From Microbacterium sp. SLBN-146 (GTDB lineage: Bacteria; Actinomycetota; Actinomycetes; Actinomycetales; Microbacteriaceae): a stretch of DNA of 64,000 bases. Both the position numbers and the translations under genes were made by a program. The stretch is taken from contig NZ_VFMR01000001.1 of assembly GCF_006715145.1 (NCBI RefSeq), positions 1,922,001 through 1,986,000 of the forward strand, given 5' to 3'. A model generated the notes under the pieces. It was not told the origin of the DNA, ran no database searches, and saw only the letters and a list, made by a program, of their open reading frames with translations. Within the stretch, counting starts at the first letter, position 1. Each line of letters starts with the position of its first letter. Positions 9,601 through 17,365 of this stretch are shown here, piece after piece.

Positions 9601-9676
9601 TGGCAGGCTCGATGACGTCCGAGATCGCCCGGTCGAGGCGGACGCGCAGTCGTCCCACGTCGAGGTCGGCTCCCAT
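6668..9676 (-). CDS. Alpha-mannosidase, glycoside hydrolase family 38
   Basis: A 1002-residue GH38 enzyme that cleaves terminal alpha-mannose from glycans or mannosides. The catalytic domain starts with the metal-binding AHIDSAWLWPVRETIRKC motif (about residue 260). The nucleophile Asp is in GAWLPDSFGYSAGMPQ. The conserved MWVESDTMMPSGESLVRQF and LFGHGDGGGGPT motifs follow, then the middle and C-terminal beta domains. There is no signal peptide, so it acts in the cytoplasm on imported substrate. Its gene begins one base after the lacI stop, so the two form one operon, divergent from a sugar ABC transporter. Length is typical. Confidence 0.95.
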   Translation of the reverse strand: MGADLDVGRLRVRLDRAISDVIEPATVARRAPLTTAVWAIEGEPLPFSAVANAEFTPIAPGTPWGPPWSTAWFRVTGRVPREWDDAPVEVDIDLGFEQGWAGFQAEGLVCDPDGVILKGIEPLNTHVRLPSASGREVHLLVEAAANPDILRHETFSPTPLGHPRTAGSTPLYVFTRADLVQRDPVVQDLLDDVRVLRGLIDVLPEDRPRSARVRRALSDMLAALDPRRVAETAAAARVPLAEVLAQPAVASAHTVDAVGHAHIDSAWLWPVRETIRKCARTFSNVLDLMEEDPEFVFACSSAQQYAWIEQHYPQLHERIAARITEGRWIVTGGMWVESDTMMPSGESLVRQFSEGAAYFRDAFGLDAAGAWLPDSFGYSAGMPQIAVAAGARWFLTQKLSWNDTNRMPHHTFWWRGIDGSRIFTHFPPSDTYSAHVTPAELDLAERQFTEHASSSRSLMLFGHGDGGGGPTRRMMAAARRSADLEGLPRVRVVSPDDFFVAAMDEQPDAPEWAGELYLELHRGTLTSQARTKAGNRRNERLLLAAELWCTTAAVRTGREYPLALLRDAWRTVLLLQFHDILPGSAIGWVHEQAEAAHAEVTATLEREIAAALAALVGDGDQELLANASAVEVNEVAAGAVSLATSRTIATGRDTPDGIVLEDDRARVVWDRTGAVRSFVDLASGREVVPAGDSWGTLRLHPDRPARWDAWDVERHYDESVENLGPPASIDVAEGIVTVSWQRGDSSFRQSWSLDDGCLQLRVVVDWEERGLLLKLGLPLDVRSAFFATETQFGHVMRPLAKNTSWDEARFEVCQHRWMHVGEPDFGIAIANDTTYGLAVRSDARAGVDVGISLLRGTEFPDPASDRGHHEFRFAMRAGASIGDAVRLGRSLDAALTPVRGGGAVEPLVTLESATLIRESVTLAHDGSGDVIVRVSESRGGRGRGILSTSFSWTDAALVDLHESPLPSDAAALEGVQITVEPEHRRVTIDDRAFGLLTLRLRR

Positions 9677-9677
9677 G

Positions 9678-10706
9678 TCAGGCCCTCGTCGCGCGGGCGG
9701 CCGCGCTGACCCCGAGCGCCTGCGTCGAGCCGCGCACGATGAGACGCGCCTTCATGTTCACCGTGACGGCGGGTTTGCCAGGGTCGCCGATGTGGTCCAG
9801 CAGCAGCTCGACGGCGGAAGAACCCTGAAGCCGCGGGCGCTGCTCGAGGGTCGTGAGAGAGAACATCTCGGCGTACTCGTGGTCGTCGATGCCCGTCACG
9901 CTGAGTTCGCCGGGAACCTGGATGCCCAGTCGCCGCGCGGCGATGATCGCCCCGACCGCGACCTCGTCGCACACCGCGACGAGCCCGGTCGGACGGTCGC
10001 GCGCAGCGAGCGCGTCGACGGCGGCCGAGTATCCTCCGGGCAGCGACACGGGGGAGTGGATGTGGGCGATCGAGTCGGACAGTCCCGCGTCCGCCATCGC
10101 GTCGCGGTAGCCGGCGAACCGGTTGCGATCGACCTGCGGGGAATCGGCACGCCCGTCACCGCCGATGAAGGCGATGCGGCGGTGGCCCAGAGCGATGAGG
10201 TGTTCCGTCGCGCGCCGCACGGCGTGGTCGTCGTCGATCGCGACGACGCTCGCGCGCGGCGATGATCCGACGATCGCGACGAGAGGCTTCTGCAGGGCGC
10301 TCAGACGCTCCCACTCGGGATCCGTCGGCTCCAGTCCGACGGCGATGAGCCCCTCGATCCGCTTGCGGACGAGGAGTTCGCGGAGGATCTTCTCCCGGGC
10401 CGCCGTCGCGGGCGGTGCCTGATAGAGGGTCAGATCGAGGCCCCGCTCGAGAAGGGCCGCCTGGATGCCCTCGAGCACTTCGGCGAAGAACCATCGCGAG
10501 ATGACCGGCATGAGGACGCCGATCGTCTTGGTGCGGCCCGTCGCGAGGCCGACGGCATGGGTAGAAGGTACGTACTGCAGCTGCTCGGCAGCATCCGTCA
10601 CTCTCGCCCGGGTCGCTTCCGACACGTACCCTGCGCCGCTCAGCGCCCGACTGGCGGTCGCCTTCGAGACACCCGCCAACGCAGCGACCTCGGCGATCCC
10701 GGACAT
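9678..10706 (-). CDS. LacI-family transcriptional repressor of the mannoside locus
   Basis: A 342-residue LacI/GalR regulator. The N-terminal helix-turn-helix and hinge read IAEVAALAGVSKATASRALSGAGYVSEATRARV and AAEQLQYVPS. The periplasmic-binding-protein-like sugar domain follows (GVLMPVISRWFF, IEGLIAVG, AFIGGDG, GIDDHEYAEMF). It precedes the mannosidase and faces the transporter, so it should control both arms. Two operator-like sites with the shared core GGAACCGATT lie in the intergenic region. The ribosome site lies in a 22-bp tandem duplication just before ATG 10706. The inducer is probably a mannose- or glucose-containing saccharide, inferred from the neighbours. Confidence 0.95.
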   Translation of the reverse strand: MSGIAEVAALAGVSKATASRALSGAGYVSEATRARVTDAAEQLQYVPSTHAVGLATGRTKTIGVLMPVISRWFFAEVLEGIQAALLERGLDLTLYQAPPATAAREKILRELLVRKRIEGLIAVGLEPTDPEWERLSALQKPLVAIVGSSPRASVVAIDDDHAVRRATEHLIALGHRRIAFIGGDGRADSPQVDRNRFAGYRDAMADAGLSDSIAHIHSPVSLPGGYSAAVDALAARDRPTGLVAVCDEVAVGAIIAARRLGIQVPGELSVTGIDDHEYAEMFSLTTLEQRPRLQGSSAVELLLDHIGDPGKPAVTVNMKARLIVRGSTQALGVSAAARATRA

Positions 10707-10710
10707 GACC

Positions 10711-10754
10711 CACTGTTCCTCTCCGAACTAGGCACTGTTCCTCTCTGAACTAGG
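10711..10754 (-). repeat. 22-bp tandem duplication containing the lacI ribosome site
   Basis: 10711-10732 and 10733-10754 match at 21 of 22 positions. Each unit reads as a GAGAGGAAC-type ribosome site on the minus strand. Only the unit next to ATG 10706 is at a usable distance (about 11 bases). Confidence 0.9.
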
Positions 10755-10757
10755 CAG

Positions 10758-10795
10758 ACACTACCTCCTCCACCGCGAATGTGGAACCGATTGCA
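10758..10795 (-). promoter_or_regulatory. lacI-mannosidase promoter and operator O1
   Basis: On the minus strand TTCCAC (10781-10786), 17 bases and TAGTGT (10758-10763) form a candidate promoter. The operator-like site TGGAACCGATTGCA (plus strand, 10782-10795) overlaps the -35 box. Its core matches O2 on the other side of the intergenic region, which supports autorepression by the LacI protein. Confidence 0.6.
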
Positions 10796-10857
10796 GACGT
10801 CGCTTCCATCGTGGGAGGGTTCCCACGGGTCCCGATCGGGGGTTATCAGATCGTTGA

Positions 10858-10904
10858 TTGTGCATCCCCGGGTCATGCTTTACCGTGGTGTGGAATCGGT
10901 TCCG
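10858..10904 (+). promoter_or_regulatory. Sugar ABC transporter promoter and operator O2
   Basis: TTGTGC (10858-10863), 17 bases and TACCGT (10881-10886) give a candidate promoter. The site TGGAATCGGTTCCG (10891-10904) covers the expected start of transcription. Read on the minus strand it is CGGAACCGATTCCA, matching O1 at 12 of 14 positions. Confidence 0.6.
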
Positions 10905-10967
10905 GGGAAGATCACATGCACCCCGTGATGGAGCCGTGTCTCTGCATCACTCGAGGAGGAGGATCAC

Positions 10968-12326
10968 ATGAAGAGCATGCGAAAGAGCAGGCTCGTCATC
11001 ACCATCGCGGCCGTCGGCGTCGCGGGGATGGCGCTCGCCGGCTGTAGCGGCGGTGGCGACAACGGCGGGGGAGACGCCACAGACGCCGACTGCACCGAAT
11101 ACGAGCAGTACGGAACGTTCGAGGGTGACAGCGTCGAGGTCTACACGACCATCCAGGGCGTCGAGCTCGACCAGATGGTCCAGACGTTCGACGCCTTCCA
11201 GGCCTGCACGGGCATCCAGGTGGATGTCGTCGGCACGCAGGAGGCCGAGACGCAGATCAACGTGCGCGCGGCCGCGGGCGACGCGCCCGAACTCATGATC
11301 ATCCCGCAGCCGGGTCTGCTGCAGCGTCTCGTCGGCGACGGCTACGTCCTGCCGGCTGCGCAGTCGGTCGAGGACAACGTCGACGAGTTCTGGTCGGAAG
11401 CCTGGAAGGGCTACGGCACGGTCGACGGCACCTTCTACTCGGCTCCCCTCATGGCCAGCGTCAAGGGGTGGGTCTGGTACTCGCCGGCCGACTTCGAAGA
11501 GCGCGGCATCGAGGTCCCCGAGACGTGGGACGAGCTCCTCGACATCACGGAGCAGCTCGCCGCCGACAACGAGTCGGCGACGTACCGCCCCTGGTGCGTC
11601 GGCTTCGGCTCCGGTGACGCGACCGGATGGCCGGGCACCGACTGGATCGAGGACATCGTCCTGCGCACCGCCGGCCCCGAGGTCTACGACCAGTGGGTGA
11701 CGGGCGACGTCAAGTTCTCCGACCCGGAGATCGTCACGGCGTTCGACGAGGTGGGCAAGATCCTCCTCAACCCGGACTACGTCAACGGCGGCTTCGGCGG
11801 CGTCGAGTCGATCGTCTCCACGACGTTCAACGACGGCGGCCTGCCGATCCTCGACGGGAACTGCTCGATGCACCACCAGGCATCGTTCTACGAGGCGCAG
11901 TGGCCCGAGGGTACGGTCGTCGCACCCGACGGTGACATCTGGGCGTTCCTGACCCCGAAGGCTGACCCGTCCGCGGGCGACGCCGTCACGGGCGGTGGCG
12001 AGTTCGTCGCGAAGTTCGTCGAGGGTGAGGCGGTCGACGCCGTTCAGACCTTCATGGCGAGCGACACGTGGGCCAACCTCCGCGTCGGCCTCGGCGGCGT
12101 CATCAGCGCCAACAAGGGTCTCGACCCCGAACTGGCCGGTAGCGAGCTCGGTCGCGCGGCGATCGAGATCCTGCAGGGCGAGGACACGGTCTTCCGCTTC
12201 GACGGATCCGACCTCATGCCCGCCGCCGTCGGAACGAGCTCGTTCTGGACGGGCATGAACGACTGGGTGGTGGGAACCAGCGACACCCAGCAGGTCGTGG
12301 AGTTCATCGACAGCACCTGGCCGTAA
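10968..12326 (+). CDS. Sugar ABC transporter substrate-binding lipoprotein
   Basis: A 452-residue extracellular solute-binding protein of the family that binds oligosaccharides. A signal peptide ends in the lipobox LAGC, so Cys26 would be lipidated and the protein tethered outside the membrane. The mature part shows VEVYTTIQGVELDQMVQTFDAFQACTGIQVDV and later typical GWVWYSPADFEERGIEVPETWDELL. GGAGGAGG precedes ATG 10968. It resembles alpha-glucoside binding proteins (AglE group), but its pairing with a GH38 mannosidase suggests mannosides. The partner ATPase is not in this cluster and is presumably a shared MsiK-type protein. Confidence 0.93.
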   Translation: MKSMRKSRLVITIAAVGVAGMALAGCSGGGDNGGGDATDADCTEYEQYGTFEGDSVEVYTTIQGVELDQMVQTFDAFQACTGIQVDVVGTQEAETQINVRAAAGDAPELMIIPQPGLLQRLVGDGYVLPAAQSVEDNVDEFWSEAWKGYGTVDGTFYSAPLMASVKGWVWYSPADFEERGIEVPETWDELLDITEQLAADNESATYRPWCVGFGSGDATGWPGTDWIEDIVLRTAGPEVYDQWVTGDVKFSDPEIVTAFDEVGKILLNPDYVNGGFGGVESIVSTTFNDGGLPILDGNCSMHHQASFYEAQWPEGTVVAPDGDIWAFLTPKADPSAGDAVTGGGEFVAKFVEGEAVDAVQTFMASDTWANLRVGLGGVISANKGLDPELAGSELGRAAIEILQGEDTVFRFDGSDLMPAAVGTSSFWTGMNDWVVGTSDTQQVVEFIDSTWP

Positions 12327-12337
12327 GCACCCATTCC

Positions 12338-12371
12338 GGCGTCCGCCCCGCCTTCGGACGGGGCGGACGCC
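12338..12371 (+). other. Strong hairpin between binding-protein and permease genes
   Basis: A perfect 13-bp stem (12338-12350 with 12359-12371) closes an 8-base loop. There is no T run. In sugar ABC operons such hairpins usually protect the binding-protein mRNA and reduce read-through to the permeases, which is the likely role here. Confidence 0.75.
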
Positions 12372-12415
12372 GCCTACTCTCGATGCGTTCCAGCGATCTC
12401 AGTGAGGAGTCTCCT

Positions 12416-12460
12416 GTGTTCCCATCCCATCCGTCTCGTCAGCGAATGCCACTCCAGTGA
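12416..12460 (+). CDS. Possible 14-codon upstream ORF coupled to the permease start
   Basis: GTG 12416 follows GAGGAG by six bases, the best ribosome site in this spacer. It runs 14 codons to a TGA that overlaps the permease GTG start (GTGA, 12457-12460). The permease start itself has no ribosome site. The short ORF could act only to deliver ribosomes. A one-base sequence change joining the two frames is the alternative. Confidence 0.35.
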   Translation: MFPSHPSRQRMPLQ

Positions 12461-13440
12461 GGGGCGACGATTTCTGGGGGTCCTTCGGCGAGAAGTTGGG
12501 GGTGCTGGCGATCGGGCTGGCAGCCTTCGCTGCCGTCGTCGGTCTCGTCCTGTTCCTCGCCGACCGCGCGCCCAAGAAGGGCCGCGATGTCATCCAGCTG
12601 ATCGCCTTCCTGGCTCCGGCGGTCATCCTTCTCGCCGTGGGCCTCGTCTACCCCGCGATCCGCACGACGCTGCTCTCCTTCACCAACCGTCGCGGTGAAT
12701 GGGTCGGCCTCGACAACTTCTTCTGGATCTTCACTCAGCCCAACACGCTCGTCGTGCTCGGCAACACGGTCCTGTGGGTGATCCTCGTTCCGACGGTGTC
12801 GACGCTCGTCGGCCTCGCGTATGCGATCTTCATCGACAAGTCCAAGGGCGAGAAGACGCTGAAGTCCCTCGTCTTCCTGCCGATGGCCATTTCGTTCGTC
12901 GGCGCCGGTGTCATCTGGCGGTTCGTCTACGAGTACCGGGCGGAGGGCTTCGAGCAGATCGGAATCCTCAACCAGGTCGTCGTCTGGTTGGGAGGTGAGC
13001 CCCAGCAGTGGCTCATCAACTCGCCGATGAACACGATCTTCCTCATCATCGTGATGATCTGGATCCAGACAGGTTTCGCCATGGTCCTCCTGTCGGCTGC
13101 GATCAAGGCGGTCCCCACGGAGCGGATCGAGGCGGCGAAGCTCGACGGGGCGAACGCCTGGCAGCAGTTCACCAACGTCACGGTTCCTGAGATCCGTCCG
13201 ACCGTCGTCGTCGTCGTGACGACGATCACGATCGCGACGCTGAAGGTCTTCGACATCGTCCGCGCCATGACGGGCGGCAACTTCGGCACGAGCGTCATCG
13301 CGAACGAGATGTACACGCAGGCGTTCAACCGGGGCGAGTTCGGTCAGGGCTCGGCGCTCGCCGTCATCCTGTTCATCCTCGTCCTGCCCATCGTGATCTA
13401 CAACATACGAGTCATGCGCAAGCAGAGGGAGGTGCGCTGA
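12457..13440 (+). CDS. Sugar ABC transporter permease, first subunit (AglF/MalF-like)
   Basis: A 327-residue inner-membrane permease. After an unusual N-terminal helix (LGVLAIGLAAFAAVVGLVLFLAD) and a charged loop come the standard six helices. The EAA loop that docks the ATPase reads KLDGANAWQQFTNVTVPEIRP. The extra N-terminal helix resembles the alpha-glucoside permease group. The only in-frame start is GTG 12457, which lacks a ribosome site and overlaps a short upstream ORF. The stop overlaps the next permease start by one base. Confidence 0.93.
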   Translation: MRGDDFWGSFGEKLGVLAIGLAAFAAVVGLVLFLADRAPKKGRDVIQLIAFLAPAVILLAVGLVYPAIRTTLLSFTNRRGEWVGLDNFFWIFTQPNTLVVLGNTVLWVILVPTVSTLVGLAYAIFIDKSKGEKTLKSLVFLPMAISFVGAGVIWRFVYEYRAEGFEQIGILNQVVVWLGGEPQQWLINSPMNTIFLIIVMIWIQTGFAMVLLSAAIKAVPTERIEAAKLDGANAWQQFTNVTVPEIRPTVVVVVTTITIATLKVFDIVRAMTGGNFGTSVIANEMYTQAFNRGEFGQGSALAVILFILVLPIVIYNIRVMRKQREVR

Positions 13441-14378
13441 TGAGCGTCGCACCGGTCGATCTTCCCGTCTCGAAGAAAGAGGACGCGTACCAGGAGGGCT
13501 GGCGCGGGACGAAGATCTCGCGTGTCAAGAAGAGTCTCACGTCGCCATGGGCGACGGCAGCGGCCATCGTCATCGCCGTCGTCTGGACGATTCCCACCTT
13601 CGGGCTTCTCGTCAACTCGTTCCGTCCGGCGGATGACATCCGTTCATCCGGCTGGTGGACGATCTTCACGAACCCGTCGTTCAGCCTCGAGAACTACGAA
13701 GAAGTGCTGTTCTCGTCGGGGGCGTCGAGCGCCAACCTGGGGTCGTACTTCGTCAACTCGTTCATGATCGCCATTCCCGGCGCGATCTTCCCGATCGTGC
13801 TCGGGGCGATGGCCGCGTACGCGCTCGCCTGGATCCCCTTCAAGGGAGCGGGCTGGATCTTCATCACGATCTTCGCCCTCCAGATCGTGCCGCTGCAGAT
13901 GGCGCTCATTCCGCTCCTCCAGATCTTCAACCAGGTTCTGGGGATCAGCGGGACGTTCCCCGCGGTATGGATCGCGCACACGATCTTCGGTCTTCCGCTG
14001 ATGGTGTTCCTGCTGCACAACTTCATCTCGCAGATTCCCCACGATGTCCTGGAGGCCGCGCGGGTCGACGGCGCGAACCACACGCAGATCTTCTTCCGCA
14101 TCATCCTTCCGCTGTCGGTTCCGGCGCTCGCGAGCGTCGCGATCTTCCAGTTCCTGTGGGTGTGGAACGACCTGCTCGTGGCCCTCGTGTTCTCGGGAGG
14201 CACAGCGGATGTGGCGCCGCTCACGCAGCGCCTGGCGGAGATGGTCGGCAACTTCGGCCGGAACGCCAATCTGCTCCCTGCCGGCGCGTTCATCTCGATC
14301 ATCGTTCCGCTCATCGTGTTCTTCGCGCTGCAGCGGTACTTCGTCCGAGGTCTTCTCGCAGGGTCGACGAAGGGCTGA
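13440..14378 (+). CDS. Sugar ABC transporter permease, second subunit (AglG/MalG-like)
   Basis: A 312-residue partner permease with a cytoplasmic N-terminal tail of about 35 residues, then SPWATAAAIVIAVVWTIPTFGLLVNSFRP as TM1. The EAA motif is VLEAARVDGANHTQIFFRIILPLSVPALAS. Its ATG overlaps the previous stop (TGATG), so the two permeases are made in equal amounts. A GC-rich hairpin follows the stop. No ATPase gene is present in the operon, as is common for actinobacterial sugar importers that share one ATPase. Confidence 0.94.
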   Translation: MSVAPVDLPVSKKEDAYQEGWRGTKISRVKKSLTSPWATAAAIVIAVVWTIPTFGLLVNSFRPADDIRSSGWWTIFTNPSFSLENYEEVLFSSGASSANLGSYFVNSFMIAIPGAIFPIVLGAMAAYALAWIPFKGAGWIFITIFALQIVPLQMALIPLLQIFNQVLGISGTFPAVWIAHTIFGLPLMVFLLHNFISQIPHDVLEAARVDGANHTQIFFRIILPLSVPALASVAIFQFLWVWNDLLVALVFSGGTADVAPLTQRLAEMVGNFGRNANLLPAGAFISIIVPLIVFFALQRYFVRGLLAGSTKG

Positions 14379-14385
14379 TCGTCCT

Positions 14386-14426
14386 CGACGGGGGTGGGGT
14401 GCAGGCGCTGCGCTCCACCCCCGTCG
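14386..14426 (+). terminator. GC-rich hairpin after the sugar transporter operon
   Basis: A perfect 12-bp stem CGACGGGGGTGG/CCACCCCCGTCG (14386-14397 with 14415-14426) lies right after the permease stop. It has no T run, the usual look of actinobacterial terminators. Confidence 0.65.
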
Positions 14427-14470
14427 TCGCGTTCCGGGAGCACGCGCATGCGCCTCACTAAGGTGTGACC

Positions 14471-16951
14471 ATGGATGCCGCATCGATCTCGCCTGCGAAC
14501 GTCGACGATGCGGTGTCCGCACCGCGCATCGACGTCGATCCCGCGACAGGCCTCAGGGCCGCAGATGTCGCCGAACGCGTCGCGGCGGGAAAGACCAACG
14601 ACTACACCGCCGACGCGAGTCGCAGCGTCGGTAACATCATCCGCGCGAACGTCTTCACGCTTTTCAACGGCATCGTCTTCGCGTGCTTCTTCGTGCTCCT
14701 CGTGCTCGGCCGGTGGCAGGATGCCATCTTCGGTCTCGCGGCGTTCGCGAACTCGATCATCGGGTGCTGGCAGGAGTTCCGTGCCAAGGCGGCCCTCGAT
14801 CGCCTCGCGCTGCTGAACACGTCTCCGACGCGCGTGCGCCGCGACGGCGCCGACGTCGAGGTGCCGCCGAGCGACGTCGTCGTGGACGACATCCTCGTGC
14901 TGCGTGCGGGCGACCAGGTGCCTGCCGATGCCCGCATCGTCGACTCCCGCGCGCTCCAGATCGACGAGTCGATGCTGACGGGCGAGTCCGACGCCGTCGA
15001 CAAGAAGCCCGACGACGACGCGCTGTCGGGATCGATCGTGGTGGCGGGCGAAGGTGACGCGCAGGTCACGCGCATCGGTGCCGATTCGTACGCCAATAGG
15101 TTCGCGGGTGAGGCGAAGCGCTTCTCTCTCGTCTCGAGCGAGCTCCGCACGTCGATCAACCGCGTCCTGAAATGGGTCGGGTGGGGGATCGGCCCGATCG
15201 GACTCCTCGTCCTGAATGCCCAGATGATGGTCGCGGGCGGATGGGAGACGGCCGTCAGCAGCGGGACGTGGGTCCAGGCGGTGGTCAACACGATCGCTTC
15301 GCTCACGGCCATGATCCCGCTCGGACTCGTGCTCATGACGAGCATCGCGTTCGCCGTCGGTGCCGCGAAGCTCGCTGCCAAGCAGGTGCTCGTCAACGAG
15401 CTGCCCGCCGTGGAAGGCCTCGCGAGGGTCGACGTCATCTGTCTCGACAAGACCGGCACGCTCACGATGGGCGAGATCGCCTTCGACGACGCGCATCCGC
15501 TCGACGCACCCCCGACGGCGTGGGAGGAGTCCCTCGCATGGTACGGCGCGGCCCCCGACGCCAACGCGACGGCGCGGTGCCTCGCCGAGCCGTATCCTGT
15601 CCAGACCGCGCGCACCGCCGCGCGATACATCCCCTTCTCGTCACGCCGCAAGTGGAGCGCCGTGTCGCTCGATGGCCTCCCGGGCACCTGGGTTCTCGGC
15701 GCGCCCGAGATGGTGTTCGGCGACGCCGCGACCGACGCCGGCACGGCGTTCGGCTCCACCGTGACCGAGCTGGCGGGCACGGGGCGCCGCACACTCGTCC
15801 TCGCGCACTCCGACGAGGAACTGACGGATGCCGATGTGGAGGAGGAGCGGCTACCGGCCGGGGCCGCTCCGGCCGTCGTGCTCACCTTCCGTGAGCAGGT
15901 GCGACCCGACGCCGCGCAGACGTTGGCGTACTTCGCGCAGCAGGGTGTCGGTGTCCGCATCATCTCGGGCGACAATCCGCGCACGGTCGCCGCCATCGCC
16001 CGCGAGGTGGGCCTCGACGTCGACGAGGGCTTCGACGCGCGGCGTCTTCCGGAGGATGAGGCGGAACTGGGTGGCGTCCTGGAGGAGCACCAGGTCTTCG
16101 GGCGGGTCACGCCCGAGCAGAAGAAGGGCATGGTCACGGCGCTCCAGGCCCGGGGCCACACGGTGGCGATGACGGGCGACGGCGTCAACGACGCGCTTGC
16201 GATCAAGACCGCCGACATCGGTATCGCGATGAACTCGGGGTCGGCGGCGACGAAGGCCGTCGCGCGTCTCGTGCTCCTCGACGGCAAGTTCTCGCACCTT
16301 CCCGATGTCGTCGCGGAGGGTCGCCAGGTGATCGCCAACATCGAGCGGGTCTCCATGCTGTTCCTGACCAAGACCGCTTACGCGACGGGTTTGGCGGTCC
16401 TCTTCGGCCTCCTGGTGATGGAGTTCCCGTTCCTGCCGCGCCAGTTGTCGATCACGGACGGGCTCACGATCGGCATCCCCGCGTTCTTCCTCGCCCTCAT
16501 GCCGAACACGCAACGCTACGTGCCGGGATTCCTCCGCAGATCGCTGAGCTTCGCGATCCCCTCGGGCATCATCATCGCGATCGCTCTGACGCTCTACACG
16601 CGCGCCGCGATGGCACTCGGAGTCGACGAGGCCGAGCTTCGGACAGGGGCCACGATCATCCTCGCGATCGTCGGCATCTGGGTGCTCACGGTGCTCTCGC
16701 GCCCCGTCACACGGCTCAAGGTGCTCGTCATCGGTGCGATGTTCGCGGCCCTCGTGGTGATCTTCACGGTGCCGCTCGCGGGCGAGTTCTTCCAGTTGGT
16801 CGATCCGGGACGGGATGCCGCATGGCTCCTCACGGGCGTCGTGATCATGACGATCGGGGGGATCGAGGTCGTGCGCTTCTTCCACCGACGCTTCGTCGCG
16901 AAGAGCCTCGCTCAGGCGGGAACAGATGCCGCCGCGGGCCGCCGCGCGTAG
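14471..16951 (+). CDS. Cation-translocating P-type ATPase (CtpE-like)
   Basis: An 826-residue P-type ATPase. The actuator loop has LTGESD. The phosphorylation motif CLDKTGTLTMGEI places the acceptor at Asp326. The hinge motif is GDGVNDALAIK. There is no heavy-metal-binding N-domain and no CPx helix. The long C-terminal membrane part (NTQRYVPGFLRRSLSFAIPSG onward) resembles actinobacterial CtpE, linked to calcium uptake in mycobacteria. TM4 reads AMIPLGLVLMTS, lacking the Glu of the PEGL site in Ca pumps, so ion choice is uncertain. ATG 14471 is six bases after AAGGTG; GTG 14465 is the alternative. Confidence 0.88.
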   Translation: MDAASISPANVDDAVSAPRIDVDPATGLRAADVAERVAAGKTNDYTADASRSVGNIIRANVFTLFNGIVFACFFVLLVLGRWQDAIFGLAAFANSIIGCWQEFRAKAALDRLALLNTSPTRVRRDGADVEVPPSDVVVDDILVLRAGDQVPADARIVDSRALQIDESMLTGESDAVDKKPDDDALSGSIVVAGEGDAQVTRIGADSYANRFAGEAKRFSLVSSELRTSINRVLKWVGWGIGPIGLLVLNAQMMVAGGWETAVSSGTWVQAVVNTIASLTAMIPLGLVLMTSIAFAVGAAKLAAKQVLVNELPAVEGLARVDVICLDKTGTLTMGEIAFDDAHPLDAPPTAWEESLAWYGAAPDANATARCLAEPYPVQTARTAARYIPFSSRRKWSAVSLDGLPGTWVLGAPEMVFGDAATDAGTAFGSTVTELAGTGRRTLVLAHSDEELTDADVEEERLPAGAAPAVVLTFREQVRPDAAQTLAYFAQQGVGVRIISGDNPRTVAAIAREVGLDVDEGFDARRLPEDEAELGGVLEEHQVFGRVTPEQKKGMVTALQARGHTVAMTGDGVNDALAIKTADIGIAMNSGSAATKAVARLVLLDGKFSHLPDVVAEGRQVIANIERVSMLFLTKTAYATGLAVLFGLLVMEFPFLPRQLSITDGLTIGIPAFFLALMPNTQRYVPGFLRRSLSFAIPSGIIIAIALTLYTRAAMALGVDEAELRTGATIILAIVGIWVLTVLSRPVTRLKVLVIGAMFAALVVIFTVPLAGEFFQLVDPGRDAAWLLTGVVIMTIGGIEVVRFFHRRFVAKSLAQAGTDAAAGRRA

Positions 16952-17340
16952 AACGGGGCGCCTGGCGGCAGCCAGAGCGCCGCGATGATGAGGGCGTCGA
17001 TGACAGCCTGGATGGCCGCCGACCAGTCCCAGACGTCCGTCGACACGATCGTCGTGACGTGCAGACCGATCGAGATCACGAGGTACACCGTCACGAGGTT
17101 CCGCGCGAACCGGCTCCCGCGGGAGAGTCCCGACGCCAACGCGATCATGAGGAGCCCGAGCAGGATCACGCTCGCGCCGAGGAGGGAGACGAACAGGACG
17201 TCATCGGTCGGGACGTCATACCGGCTGAGCAGGACGAGGATGCCGAGCGCGAGGCTCGCGAACGCCGTCAGGTAGATCAGGACGATGGCGATCGTGACCA
17301 CGACGGGGCGACGTGGAGCGGACGCGGAAGCCTCGGACAC
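16912..17340 (-). CDS. Small four-helix membrane protein of unknown function
   Basis: A 142-residue protein with four predicted membrane helices: PVVVTIAIVLIYLTAFASLA, VLFVSLLGASVILLGLLMIA, LVTVYLVISIGLHVTTIV and AIQAVIDALIIAALWL. No catalytic motif is visible and I do not recognise a named family. It converges on the ATPase gene, overlapping its 3' end by 40 bases. GTG 17340 has TAGCCT six bases upstream and no ribosome site, so it is probably leaderless. Confidence 0.75.
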   Translation of the reverse strand: MSEASASAPRRPVVVTIAIVLIYLTAFASLALGILVLLSRYDVPTDDVLFVSLLGASVILLGLLMIALASGLSRGSRFARNLVTVYLVISIGLHVTTIVSTDVWDWSAAIQAVIDALIIAALWLPPGAPFYARRPAAASVPA

Positions 17341-17346
17341 GCGATC

Positions 17347-17352
17347 AGGCTA
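17347..17352 (-). promoter_or_regulatory. -10 box TAGCCT of a leaderless promoter (membrane protein)
   Basis: TAGCCT on the minus strand lies six bases before GTG 17340. Confidence 0.55.
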
Positions 17353-17365
17353 GCGTGCCGCACCG

